From contig NZ_LR134525.1 of NCBI RefSeq assembly GCF_900638555.1, positions 310,001-374,000 of the forward strand: a DNA stretch of 64,000 nucleotides. The letters run 5' to 3'. Positions 26,397-33,506 of the stretch are shown one piece after another. The position numbers were made by a program, and so were the translations under genes. This stretch comes from Neisseria meningitidis (GTDB lineage: Bacteria > Pseudomonadota > Gammaproteobacteria > Burkholderiales > Neisseriaceae). The notes under the pieces were generated by a model. That model was not told the DNA's origin. It ran no database searches and worked only from the letters and a program-made list of their open reading frames with translations. The first letter of the stretch is position 1; every line of letters begins with the position of its first letter.

Positions 26397-26426
26397 GCCC
26401 GAGAGCAAAAGCCCTCGGGCTTTTTG
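26397..26426 (+). terminator. Terminator after the prophage lipoprotein gene
   Basis: AGCCCGAG and CTCGGGCT form an eight-base stem over a ten-base loop, followed by TTTT. It closes the lipoprotein unit. Confidence 0.85.
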
Positions 26427-26512
26427 CTGCCTGTCTGACATGGGGCAGGCGCGGTGCCAAATAAGCGGACAGGATAATCAAGGCTCGATAACAGACTAAG
26501 CAGGACGAATCT

Positions 26513-27058
26513 ATGAGCAAGATTATTGTGCTGACCGCAGGCCACAGCAACACCGACCCGGGTGCGGTCAACGGAAGCGACCGTGAGGCGGACTTGGCGC
26601 AGGATATGCGCAATATCGTGGCTGCTATTTTGCGCGATGACTACGGTTTGACTGTTAAAACCGACGGCACGGGCAAAGGCAATATGCCGCTGCGCGAAGC
26701 GGTCAAGCTGATTCGCGGCTCGGATGTGGCGATTGAGTTTCACACCAACGCTGCCGTCAGCAAAGCGGCGACAGGCATCGAAGCCTTGAGTACCGTTAAA
26801 AACAAACGCTGGTGTCAGGTGTTGAGCAAAGCCGTTGCCAAGAAAACCGGCTGGAAACTGCGCGGCGAAGACGGCTTTAAACCCGACAATGCGGGCCAGC
26901 ATTCGCGCCTGGCTTATGCACAAGCCGGCGGCATTGTGTTTGAGCCTTTTTTCATCAGCAACGACACTGATTTGGCCTTGTTTAAGACGACTAAATGGGG
27001 CATCTGCCGCGCGATTGCGGACGCGATTGCGATGGAATTGGGGGCGGCAAGAGTATGA
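26513..27058 (+). CDS. Endolysin, N-acetylmuramoyl-L-alanine amidase
   Basis: 181 residues in the zinc amidase_3 fold: IVLTAGHSNTDPGAVNG at the start carries the first zinc histidine, a conserved Glu follows in NMPLREAVKLI, and FHTNAA holds the second histidine, with a late Glu in IVFEPFFISN. It would cut peptidoglycan at lysis. It has no signal peptide and so needs a holin; it leads the lysis cluster and its stop overlaps the next start. Confidence 0.9.
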   Translation: MSKIIVLTAGHSNTDPGAVNGSDREADLAQDMRNIVAAILRDDYGLTVKTDGTGKGNMPLREAVKLIRGSDVAIEFHTNAAVSKAATGIEALSTVKNKRWCQVLSKAVAKKTGWKLRGEDGFKPDNAGQHSRLAYAQAGGIVFEPFFISNDTDLALFKTTKWGICRAIADAIAMELGAARV

Positions 27059-27261
27059 ATATTATTGGTAAATTGAAAGAAGCTGCTTCCTATTTTCTTA
27101 CAAAATTGATTGGAGAAAATCCTAGTAATGAGCAGGTAAACCGCGCACTTATACAGATGCCAAATGTTCGTCCGATACACACCTATCCACGCCCAAATTT
27201 AAGAAACTCAGGCGTGGCAGCCGCGAAACGCGCGGCGCGCAAACGCAAGAATCGTCGTTAA
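27055..27261 (+). CDS. Small basic lysis-cluster protein (68 residues)
   Basis: The ATG at 27055 overlaps the amidase stop (ATGA). MNIIGKLKEAASYFLTKLIG is an amphipathic start; the C-terminus is strongly basic (AAAKRAARKRKNRR). It is not recognised; a holin-associated role is only suggested by position. Confidence 0.6.
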   Translation: MNIIGKLKEAASYFLTKLIGENPSNEQVNRALIQMPNVRPIHTYPRPNLRNSGVAAAKRAARKRKNRR

Positions 27262-27263
27262 TC

Positions 27264-27428
27264 ATGGGACAGGTTGCGTTTTACGAAAAGATGATTGGGC
27301 TGTGGTCGGCCAAAAGCCGTGAGGCAAGCGAACAGGCAGACTTGGCGGCGTTTGAATTTGCGGAGGGCGAACTGGCCAATTATCAGGAAATGCTGAAACG
27401 GCACCTGCAAACCAAAAGTGTGGAATAG
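27264..27428 (+). CDS. Small helical protein (54 residues)
   Basis: ATG at 27264, two bases after the previous stop. MGQVAFYEKMIGLWSAKSRE is followed by an acidic helix. No family is recognised; operon packing supports it. Confidence 0.55.
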   Translation: MGQVAFYEKMIGLWSAKSREASEQADLAAFEFAEGELANYQEMLKRHLQTKSVE

Positions 27429-27430
27429 CA

Positions 27431-27667
27431 ATGCGTATTTTGGATATTTTTAAAAACCCAGCGACAGGCAATGTGTCGCACTCGAAACTGTGGGCAAACG
27501 TTGCCTGCGCGGCGGGGACGGTTAAGTTTGTGATGCTGCCCGACCCGTCGGCGGAGATTTGGGCGGTGTATTTGGGCATTGTCGGCGGCTATGCGGTGGC
27601 GCGTTCGTTGGTCAGCGTCAAACGTCAGGAGGTCGAGAATGAATCTCGTGAAACTGCTGGCGAATAA
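27431..27667 (+). CDS. Small membrane protein, DUF2644-like, possible holin
   Basis: 78 residues: DIFKNPATGNVSHSKLWANVACAAGTVKFVML and then a second hydrophobic stretch IWAVYLGIVGGYAVARSLVSV, so probably two membrane segments. It sits between the endolysin and the spanin genes, the usual place for a holin. The DUF2644 resemblance is by pattern only. Confidence 0.65.
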   Translation: MRILDIFKNPATGNVSHSKLWANVACAAGTVKFVMLPDPSAEIWAVYLGIVGGYAVARSLVSVKRQEVENESRETAGE

Positions 27668-28058
27668 CTGGCAACCGATTGCCATCATCGCGCTTGTCGG
27701 CACGGGTTTGGCGGTGTCGCACCATCAAGGCTACAAGTCGGCTTTTGCGAAGCAGCAGGCGGTCATTGAGAAAATGAAGCGCGACAAGGCGCAAGCCCTG
27801 CTGTTGTCGGCTCAAAACTACGCCCGCGAACTGGAACAGGCGCGTGCGGAAGCTAAAAAATATGAAGTCAAGGCGCACGCCGTCGGCATGGCTTTGGCGA
27901 AAAAACAGGCGGAAGTCAGCCGTCTGAAAACGGAAAATAAAAAGGAAATCGAAAATGTCCTTACTCAAGACCGTAAAAATGCAGGCGGCGGTTGTATTGA
28001 CGGCTTTGGCCATCACGGCTTGCAGCTCTACAAGCGCGCCCTCGGCTACGGAAATTAA
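27639..28058 (+). CDS. Rz-like inner-membrane spanin
   Basis: The ATG at 27639 has GGAGG upstream; 139 residues. One N-terminal membrane anchor (WQPIAIIALVGTGLAVS) is followed by a long coiled coil (ALLLSAQNYARELEQARAEAKKYEVKAHAV) projecting into the periplasm, the i-spanin plan. The outer-membrane partner gene begins inside its 3' end in another frame, as in lambda and Mu. Confidence 0.85.
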   Translation: MNLVKLLANNWQPIAIIALVGTGLAVSHHQGYKSAFAKQQAVIEKMKRDKAQALLLSAQNYARELEQARAEAKKYEVKAHAVGMALAKKQAEVSRLKTENKKEIENVLTQDRKNAGGGCIDGFGHHGLQLYKRALGYGN

Positions 28059-28260
28059 GGTTGTCGAAAAGGCGGTCATGCCGACACCGCCTGCCGCATT
28101 GATGGTCGCGCCGGTACGCCCAAATCCGCCGAAAGACGGCAAGACAGTAACGCTGTTGGAACACGCCGCCGAGTTTGGCGGCTATGTTGCCGAACTTGAA
28201 AACCAAAATCAGGCTTGGCGCGACTGGGCGGGCAATCACTCCCGCAAAGTCGGAAACTGA
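27955..28260 (+). CDS. Rz1-like outer-membrane spanin lipoprotein
   Basis: 101 residues beginning MSLLKTVKMQAAVVLTALAITACSS with a clear lipobox, then Pro-rich MPTPPAALMVAPVRPNPPKD and a short helix. Its first 104 bases overlap the i-spanin in a different frame, an embedded Rz/Rz1-type arrangement. Together they would disrupt the outer membrane at lysis. Confidence 0.87.
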   Translation: MSLLKTVKMQAAVVLTALAITACSSTSAPSATEIKVVEKAVMPTPPAALMVAPVRPNPPKDGKTVTLLEHAAEFGGYVAELENQNQAWRDWAGNHSRKVGN

Positions 28261-28261
28261 C

Positions 28262-28286
28262 AAAAAAGCCCGCGTAGGGCGCGGGC
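28262..28286 (-). terminator. Terminator of the minus-strand DUF1508 gene
   Basis: GCCCGCG and CGCGGGC pair across five bases; on the minus strand a T6 run follows. It lies 19 bases after the stop of the DUF1508 gene and faces the end of the lysis operon. Confidence 0.82.
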
Positions 28287-28304
28287 TGAGGGTGAAAGCG
28301 GATT

Positions 28305-28475
28305 TTATACCTCTTTTACAGGGGTAGCGGCGGTAGTGCTTTTCAGCAAATCGACTGCGTGCTGGCAGTTTTGCTTGCTGGTGTAGCCTTCGCCCTGAGC
28401 GATGATTTCATGGTTGGCTGCTTTCAAACGCCAACGGTATTCGCCTTTTGCGTCTTTATAGATTTCAAAATACAT
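28305..28475 (-). CDS. DUF1508/YegP-like small protein on the minus strand
   Basis: 56 residues (MYFEIYKDAKGEYRWRLKAA...), encoded opposite to the late operon. The sequence YFEIYKD-x4-YRWRLKAANHEIIAQGEGYTSKQNCQ is the DUF1508 (YegP) repeat with its usual alternating beta strands. AGGAGA precedes the ATG at the right spacing, and an intrinsic terminator follows, so it is an independent unit. YegP-type proteins are of unknown biochemical function. It is a likely cargo gene. Confidence 0.88.
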   Translation of the reverse strand: MYFEIYKDAKGEYRWRLKAANHEIIAQGEGYTSKQNCQHAVDLLKSTTAATPVKEV

Positions 28476-28487
28476 AAGGTTTCTCCT

Positions 28488-28706
28488 ATGAATGAGTACA
28501 CGTTTTCTTACCGCTTTAACGGCAAGTCCTGGTCATTGAGCATTTGGGCGGACAACCCTGAAGAAGCCAGGGCGAAATTTCGGGCTGCACGAGAAAATGC
28601 GCACTATGACGGCGAAGTTGTAGCAAAGGTTTATACATTTGTAAATATTTCGTGGGTTAAGAAATTGTACAAGCGGACAAAATATTTAATGGGTATCAAA
28701 GAATGA
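28488..28706 (+). CDS. Small prophage protein (72 residues)
   Basis: ATG at 28488 (MNEYTFSYRFNGKSWSLSIWADNPEEARAKF), beginning 12 bases from the divergent DUF1508 start. It has an alpha/beta pattern and a basic C-terminus; not recognised. The upstream frame extension crosses the DUF1508 gene and is a shadow. Its stop overlaps the next start. Confidence 0.65.
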   Translation: MNEYTFSYRFNGKSWSLSIWADNPEEARAKFRAARENAHYDGEVVAKVYTFVNISWVKKLYKRTKYLMGIKE

Positions 28707-29044
28707 CCTACCGTGAATTAGTTGAACGTCAGTTGGCTGTGCGCCAAGCGGGTTTGCAAATCGGGCTGCAAAAGGCCAACGAGCAAGAGCCGTTCATCGC
28801 GGCGGTGGCCGAAACTTTAAGCCGCACGATGTGGGGCTATGTGATGCGGATGGATGCGCGGTTTGAAGTAACGTTTATCGTAGATTTGGGCCATGTGGCC
28901 TTCGAGCATCAATTCACTGCGGTCAAACAGGCGCTGAAGGAAAAATTCGAGGTTGAAGCCGATGGGGATGCGCTGACTGTGGAATCCGACCGCCTGCCCT
29001 ATGGTATTGCGGCCTGCCGGGTGGTGTTCGGAGATGTGTTATGA
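28703..29044 (+). CDS. Late-operon protein of unknown function (113 residues)
   Basis: Begins MTYRELVERQLAVRQAGLQIGLQ and has a soluble alpha/beta look with VESDRLPYGIAACRVVFGDVL at the end. It overlaps both neighbours by four bases (ATGA type). Not recognised. Confidence 0.7.
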   Translation: MTYRELVERQLAVRQAGLQIGLQKANEQEPFIAAVAETLSRTMWGYVMRMDARFEVTFIVDLGHVAFEHQFTAVKQALKEKFEVEADGDALTVESDRLPYGIAACRVVFGDVL

Positions 29045-29322
29045 GCGGAGATACACCGATTACCGTGGAATATGTGTTCGGCACGTTGGTGTCGTTTCTG
29101 ATTGCTTTATTGTGGTATTGGGTAAAAAGCATTTCAGACGGCCTGAAAGAAGCCCGCAAAGATCGTGATGAACTGCTCGGCAGGTTGCACAGCGTAGAAA
29201 CATCTTATCAGACGAAAGCGGAAGCAAAAGACAACAGGAACGAAATCTTAAACTTGTTGCGTGAAATCAAGGCTGATTTGAAAGAAGTCGGCCAGAAAAT
29301 CGAACGGAAGGCAGACAAATAA
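29041..29322 (+). CDS. Membrane-anchored coiled-coil protein (93 residues)
   Basis: One N-terminal membrane helix (VEYVFGTLVSFLIALLWYWV) followed by a charged coiled coil to the end. Proteins of this shape occur at the Mu gp24-26 position before the terminase genes; function unknown. Confidence 0.72.
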   Translation: MSGDTPITVEYVFGTLVSFLIALLWYWVKSISDGLKEARKDRDELLGRLHSVETSYQTKAEAKDNRNEILNLLREIKADLKEVGQKIERKADK

Positions 29323-29537
29323 TGCAAAACCAAGACCCTATTTTAAGAGCGTTGGCAGAAATCAACGGCAAGCAGGACAAATTGTTACAAAATCAGGAAC
29401 GCATGGATGCGGAAATCAAGAAAATCCATGCCGATTGCCGCCGCACGTCGGCAACCACCGGCGCGGCCGCGGGCGCGATTTCGGGCGGTATTGTGGCTAC
29501 GGGCATCGCATTTGCCCGCGCCAAGTTGGGGCTGTAA
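29322..29537 (+). CDS. Small protein with C-terminal hydrophobic segment (71 residues)
   Basis: A charged helix (LAEINGKQDKLLQNQERMDAEIKK) is followed by TGAAAGAISGGIVATGIAFARAKLGL, a Gly/Ala-rich membrane segment. The start overlaps the previous stop by one base. Not recognised. Confidence 0.65.
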   Translation: MQNQDPILRALAEINGKQDKLLQNQERMDAEIKKIHADCRRTSATTGAAAGAISGGIVATGIAFARAKLGL

Positions 29538-29539
29538 CG

Positions 29540-30046
29540 ATGGCGCATCCGAAGGCGACCCGCGACAAGCTGCGGGCACTCTACTGCAACGGCGAGCAGA
29601 GCCTTGAGACGGCGGCGGCTTTATGCGGCGTATCGCTCGGCACCGCCCGCCGCTGGCGCGATGAGGCCAAGGCGCAGGGCGACGACTGGAACAAGCTGCG
29701 CGCGGCCCATACGCTGGCCGGCGGCAGCATAGACGAAATCGCGCGGGCGATGATGACGTCGTTTCTGGTGCAGTATCAGGCGACGATGACGATGTTGCAG
29801 GATGCGGAAGTGGAAGATTTGCCGCCGAGCAAACGGGTGCAGCTGCTGGCGAGTTTGGCCGATGCGTTTACCAAAACGGTGGCGGCGAACAAGCGGGTGT
29901 TGCCGGAAACCTCGCAACTGGCGACGGCTTTGGAGTTGTTGCAGTTTTTGATGGTATTCGTGCAAGAAAAACACCCCAAACATTTGGCTGCCTTTGTGGA
30001 AGTGCTGGAGCCGTTCGGGGCGGAGGTGGAGAGGAAGTTTGGTTAG
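29540..30046 (+). CDS. DUF1804 protein, probable small terminase subunit (Mu gp27-like)
   Basis: ATG at 29540 gives 168 residues. An N-terminal helix-turn-helix (ATRDKLRALYCNGEQSLETAAALCGVSLGTARRWRDEAK) and a helical rest match the DUF1804 family found just before the Mu-like large terminase. It would recognise phage ends for packaging. Confidence 0.83.
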   Translation: MAHPKATRDKLRALYCNGEQSLETAAALCGVSLGTARRWRDEAKAQGDDWNKLRAAHTLAGGSIDEIARAMMTSFLVQYQATMTMLQDAEVEDLPPSKRVQLLASLADAFTKTVAANKRVLPETSQLATALELLQFLMVFVQEKHPKHLAAFVEVLEPFGAEVERKFG

Positions 30047-30237
30047 TTTAATCGTGAAGTAAACGTGTCATCAGAATGTTTACCGGCAACACCAATTGCA
30101 ACCAATAGATCTAGATGATCGGCTAATTTTTTCAGTGAAATTTTAAAGCCTTGCTCCTCCAATAAATCTTGTATTTCAGACGGCGTGTATTTGCCCGCAT
30201 CTAACAGTTTGGATATTTCTAAATCAATCGATTTCAT
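30043..30237 (-). CDS. Minus-strand 64-residue protein inside the packaging operon
   Basis: An AT-rich frame opposite to the operon: MKSIDLEISKLLDAGKYTPSEIQDLLEEQGFKISLKKLADHLD, predicted helical, winged-helix-like. AAGGGC lies 6 bases before its ATG. It exactly fills the gap between the small and large terminase genes. No family is recognised; it might be a small regulator or cargo. An alternative is that the gap is non-coding. Confidence 0.55.
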   Translation of the reverse strand: MKSIDLEISKLLDAGKYTPSEIQDLLEEQGFKISLKKLADHLDLLVAIGVAGKHSDDTFTSRLN

Positions 30238-30248
30238 TTTTTGCCCTT

Positions 30249-31868
30249 ATGAAAAATAAAGATTTCCTCAAATCCCTGTCCGCCCTCGCCGCCAATCTGC
30301 GCCAAGTCATCGAGGCCGAAGTAGACGGTTTCGATGCTTCGCCGACGGCGGTGGCCGAGCGGCGGGCGAAGGTATTTGACCCGGTAGGCGGTTACGAGTA
30401 TTTCGTCAACACCTACTTCCCGCATTATATCCGTTCGCCTGAAAAATCCGACCTGCACCGCTTCTTATTCAGGCGTTTACCGGAAATCGTCGAATCCCCG
30501 GAAGGCGAGAACGAAGCGGTTGGCGCGCCGCGCGGCGAGGGTAAGTCGACGCAGGTGACGCAGTTGTTTACTTTGTGGTGCATTGTAACGGGACGCAAGC
30601 ATTACTGCGTGATTGTGATGGACAGCATAGACCAGGCATACCCGATGCTTGAGGCCATCAAAGCGGAATTGGAGTTTAATCCCCGCCTGAAAACCGATTT
30701 TGCGGATGTCTGCGGCCAAGGCCGCGTGTGGCAGGCAGGTACCATCGTAACGGCCAACGACATCAAGGTGCAGGTAGCGGGCAGCGGCAAAAAGCTGCGC
30801 GGATTGCGCCACGGCCCTTACCGCCCCGACCTGACGATTTTGGACGATATTGAAAACGACGAACAAGTCCGAAATCCCGAACAGCGCGACAAGCTCAATG
30901 CGTGGCTGACGAAAACCGTGCTGCCGCTCGGTGGTGTGGGGCAAAAATACGATGTGATTTATATCGGCACGATTTTGCATTACGACAGTGTGTTGAACCG
31001 AACGCTCAATAATCCGTTTTGGAAAGGCATCAAGTTTAAAGCCATGTTGAAATGGCCCGACCGCATGGATTTGTGGGACAGATGGGAAGAGTTGTACCGC
31101 AATGAAGGTGAGTTGGTGGCCGATGCGTTCTATCAAACGAACAAAGCGGAAATGGAACGCGGGGCGGAAACTTCTTGGGCAGCGCGCGGCGTGCTGGCTT
31201 TGATGAAAATCCGCGCCCGCGACGGACACGCGGCTTTCGATTCGGAATATCAGAATGATCCGGTGAGCGGTGAAGATGCACCGTTTGCCCAAGCCATGCA
31301 GTTTTGGGCGGAACTGCCCGCCGATTTGGTGTATTTCGGCGCGCTCGACCCTTCGCTCGGCAAAGCGGGGGCCAGCCGCGACCCGAGTGCGATTATCGTG
31401 GGCGGGTATCAAAGAAGCAGCGGCAAGCTGTTTATCGTGGAAGCGCAAATTAAGAAGCGTTTGCCCGATTTGATTATTGAAGACGTTATCCGCTTGCATG
31501 CGCAATATAAGTGCAAGCTGTGGTTTGTGGAAACGGTGCAGTTTCAGGAGTTCCTGAAAGACGAGCTGGTAAAACGAAGTGCGGCAAAAGGCATTCCCGT
31601 GCCGGCGCGGGCGGTCAAACCGATTGCCGACAAGCTGCTGCGGATTGAGACTTTGCAGCCGCACATGGCCAACGGGTTGATTTTACTTCATGCCAATCAG
31701 CAAACCTTAATCCAACAGTTTCGCCATTTTCCCAAGGCAGACCATGACGACGGCCCCGATGCGGTGCATATGTTGTGGTCGGGGGCAACGGCCAACAGTG
31801 CGCCGGTGGAATATATGGCGGTGACGAAACATGGGACGGACGGCGGTTTCGGCAGCGGCGCATGGTGA
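30249..31868 (+). CDS. Terminase large subunit (Mu gp28-like)
   Basis: Packaging motor and nuclease. 539 residues with Walker A GAPRGEGKST near 91-100, Walker B LTILDDIEND near 194, and a C-terminal RNase-H-like nuclease starting at GALDPSLGKAGASRDPSA near 363, with a late acidic residue in DHDDGPDAVH. In Mu it packages headfuls from near the left end. Confidence 0.94.
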   Translation: MKNKDFLKSLSALAANLRQVIEAEVDGFDASPTAVAERRAKVFDPVGGYEYFVNTYFPHYIRSPEKSDLHRFLFRRLPEIVESPEGENEAVGAPRGEGKSTQVTQLFTLWCIVTGRKHYCVIVMDSIDQAYPMLEAIKAELEFNPRLKTDFADVCGQGRVWQAGTIVTANDIKVQVAGSGKKLRGLRHGPYRPDLTILDDIENDEQVRNPEQRDKLNAWLTKTVLPLGGVGQKYDVIYIGTILHYDSVLNRTLNNPFWKGIKFKAMLKWPDRMDLWDRWEELYRNEGELVADAFYQTNKAEMERGAETSWAARGVLALMKIRARDGHAAFDSEYQNDPVSGEDAPFAQAMQFWAELPADLVYFGALDPSLGKAGASRDPSAIIVGGYQRSSGKLFIVEAQIKKRLPDLIIEDVIRLHAQYKCKLWFVETVQFQEFLKDELVKRSAAKGIPVPARAVKPIADKLLRIETLQPHMANGLILLHANQQTLIQQFRHFPKADHDDGPDAVHMLWSGATANSAPVEYMAVTKHGTDGGFGSGAW

Positions 31869-31946
31869 AACTGACACCGGGCAGGGCTTACGATTAATGC
31901 AGGCAGCAGAGAATTGGGGCAAGTTTAACTTGCCCTTTTTTTATTT

Positions 31947-33506
31947 ATGAAAAACATTTTCAGCAGTGCATTGAGCAAAATTCTGCCGGGCCGCTATACA
32001 CCGAAATCTACCCCGCAAACGGCGGAAATTACCCAAAACACCCAGACTCACGAACACCCGAGCAAAGGTTTGACACCGCAGAAGCTGCACGGCATTTTGG
32101 AAGCTGCCGAGCGCGGCGATATGAAGGCGCAGTCGGAACTCTTTGCCGACATCGAGGAGAAAGACGGCCATATCTTTTCCGAGATGAGCAAGCGCAAGCG
32201 GGCGGTCATCGGGCTGGATTGGCGCGTGATGCCGCCGCCGAACAGCACCGACGCCGAACGGCGGCTGGCCGAAGAAGTCAAGGGATGGATTGAGCGTCTG
32301 CCCGATTTCGAAGACATGATGTTCGACCTTTTAGATGCGGTCGGGCACGGCTTTGCCTGTGTGGAAATCGAATGGCAGCAAATAGGCGGCCTGTGGCTGC
32401 CGAAAAACTTTATCCACCGTCCGCAAGGCTGGTTTAAGGTGGACGGTGCCGATAATGTGCGGTTGGCCAAACAGGATAATCCGGATGGGGAAGAGCTGTG
32501 GGCGTTCGGCTGGCTGGTACACAAACACCGCAGCCGTTCGGGTTTGCTGGTACGCGGCGGGCTGATGCGCACGCTGGTTTGGCCGTATCTGTTTAAGAAT
32601 TATTCGGTGCGCGATTTGGCCGAGTTTCTGGAAATCTACGGCCTGCCGACGCGTTTGGGCAAATATGCGGTGGGGGCGGACGAAACCGATAAAACCACGC
32701 TGCTGCGGGCGGTAAAGGAAATCGGACACAACGCCGCGGGCATTATCCCCGAAACCATGAATATCGAATTGCTTAATGCCGCCAACGGCAGCAGCGAGCC
32801 GTTTATGGCGATGATCGACTGGGCGGATAAAACATCGTCGAAAGCGATTCTGGGCGGTACGCTTACCAGCATGGCCGACGGTAAAACCAGTACCAACGCG
32901 CTGGGTCAGGTGCATAACGAGGTGCGCCATGATTTGTTGGTGTCGGATGCCAAGCAGCTTGCCGGTACGATAACGCAGCAACTGATTCTGCCCCTGCTGC
33001 GGCTGAATAAAGGCAACGTGGATGAAACCTGCCTGCCGCGTTTCCAGTTTGATACGCAGCTACCCGAAGATATGGCGGTTTACGCCGAATCTTTGCCTAG
33101 GCTGGTAGAGATGGGCATGAAGATTCCGCTGGCGTGGGCGCAGGAAAAACTGGCGATTCCGCTGGCTTCGGACGACGAGCCGGTATTGGCTTTGCAGACG
33201 GCTGAAAGCGAAGGTGTCAAAGTTGCGCCGTTAAGTTACCGCCGCGTGGCCTTGAGCAGGCAGGGCGAAATCTTGGATATGGGGCAGGCGGCCATCGATA
33301 ACGCAGGTTTGGGCAAAATCGCCCTGCCCGAGCATATTGAGCCGTTTTTGCGCGGGTTGGGTCAGGCTTTGGCCGAGGGCGACAGCTATGAAGAGGTGCA
33401 GGAGCGGCTGTTGCGTGCTTATCCGCATTTAGACAGCGCCGAATTTCAGACGGCCTTGGCGCGGGTGATTTTCATCTCCGACCTGTGGGGGCGGCTCAAT
33501 GGCTGA
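31947..33506 (+). CDS. Portal protein, DUF935 (Mu gp29-like)
   Basis: 519 residues. DUF935 signatures: RKRAVIGLDWRVMPP near 88, GHGFACVEIEWQQIGG near 133, the RSGLLVRGGLMRTLVWPYLFKNY stretch near 205 and a C-terminal helical region. It forms the dodecameric channel. The stop overlaps the gp30 start by eight bases. TTTTTTTATTT lies just before its start. Confidence 0.92.
   Translation: MKNIFSSALSKILPGRYTPKSTPQTAEITQNTQTHEHPSKGLTPQKLHGILEAAERGDMKAQSELFADIEEKDGHIFSEMSKRKRAVIGLDWRVMPPPNSTDAERRLAEEVKGWIERLPDFEDMMFDLLDAVGHGFACVEIEWQQIGGLWLPKNFIHRPQGWFKVDGADNVRLAKQDNPDGEELWAFGWLVHKHRSRSGLLVRGGLMRTLVWPYLFKNYSVRDLAEFLEIYGLPTRLGKYAVGADETDKTTLLRAVKEIGHNAAGIIPETMNIELLNAANGSSEPFMAMIDWADKTSSKAILGGTLTSMADGKTSTNALGQVHNEVRHDLLVSDAKQLAGTITQQLILPLLRLNKGNVDETCLPRFQFDTQLPEDMAVYAESLPRLVEMGMKIPLAWAQEKLAIPLASDDEPVLALQTAESEGVKVAPLSYRRVALSRQGEILDMGQAAIDNAGLGKIALPEHIEPFLRGLGQALAEGDSYEEVQERLLRAYPHLDSAEFQTALARVIFISDLWGRLNG

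Noticed and set aside
30477..31664. 395-codon minus-strand frame opposite the terminase gene
   Set aside because: Shadow of GC-rich coding; no ribosome site or family pattern.
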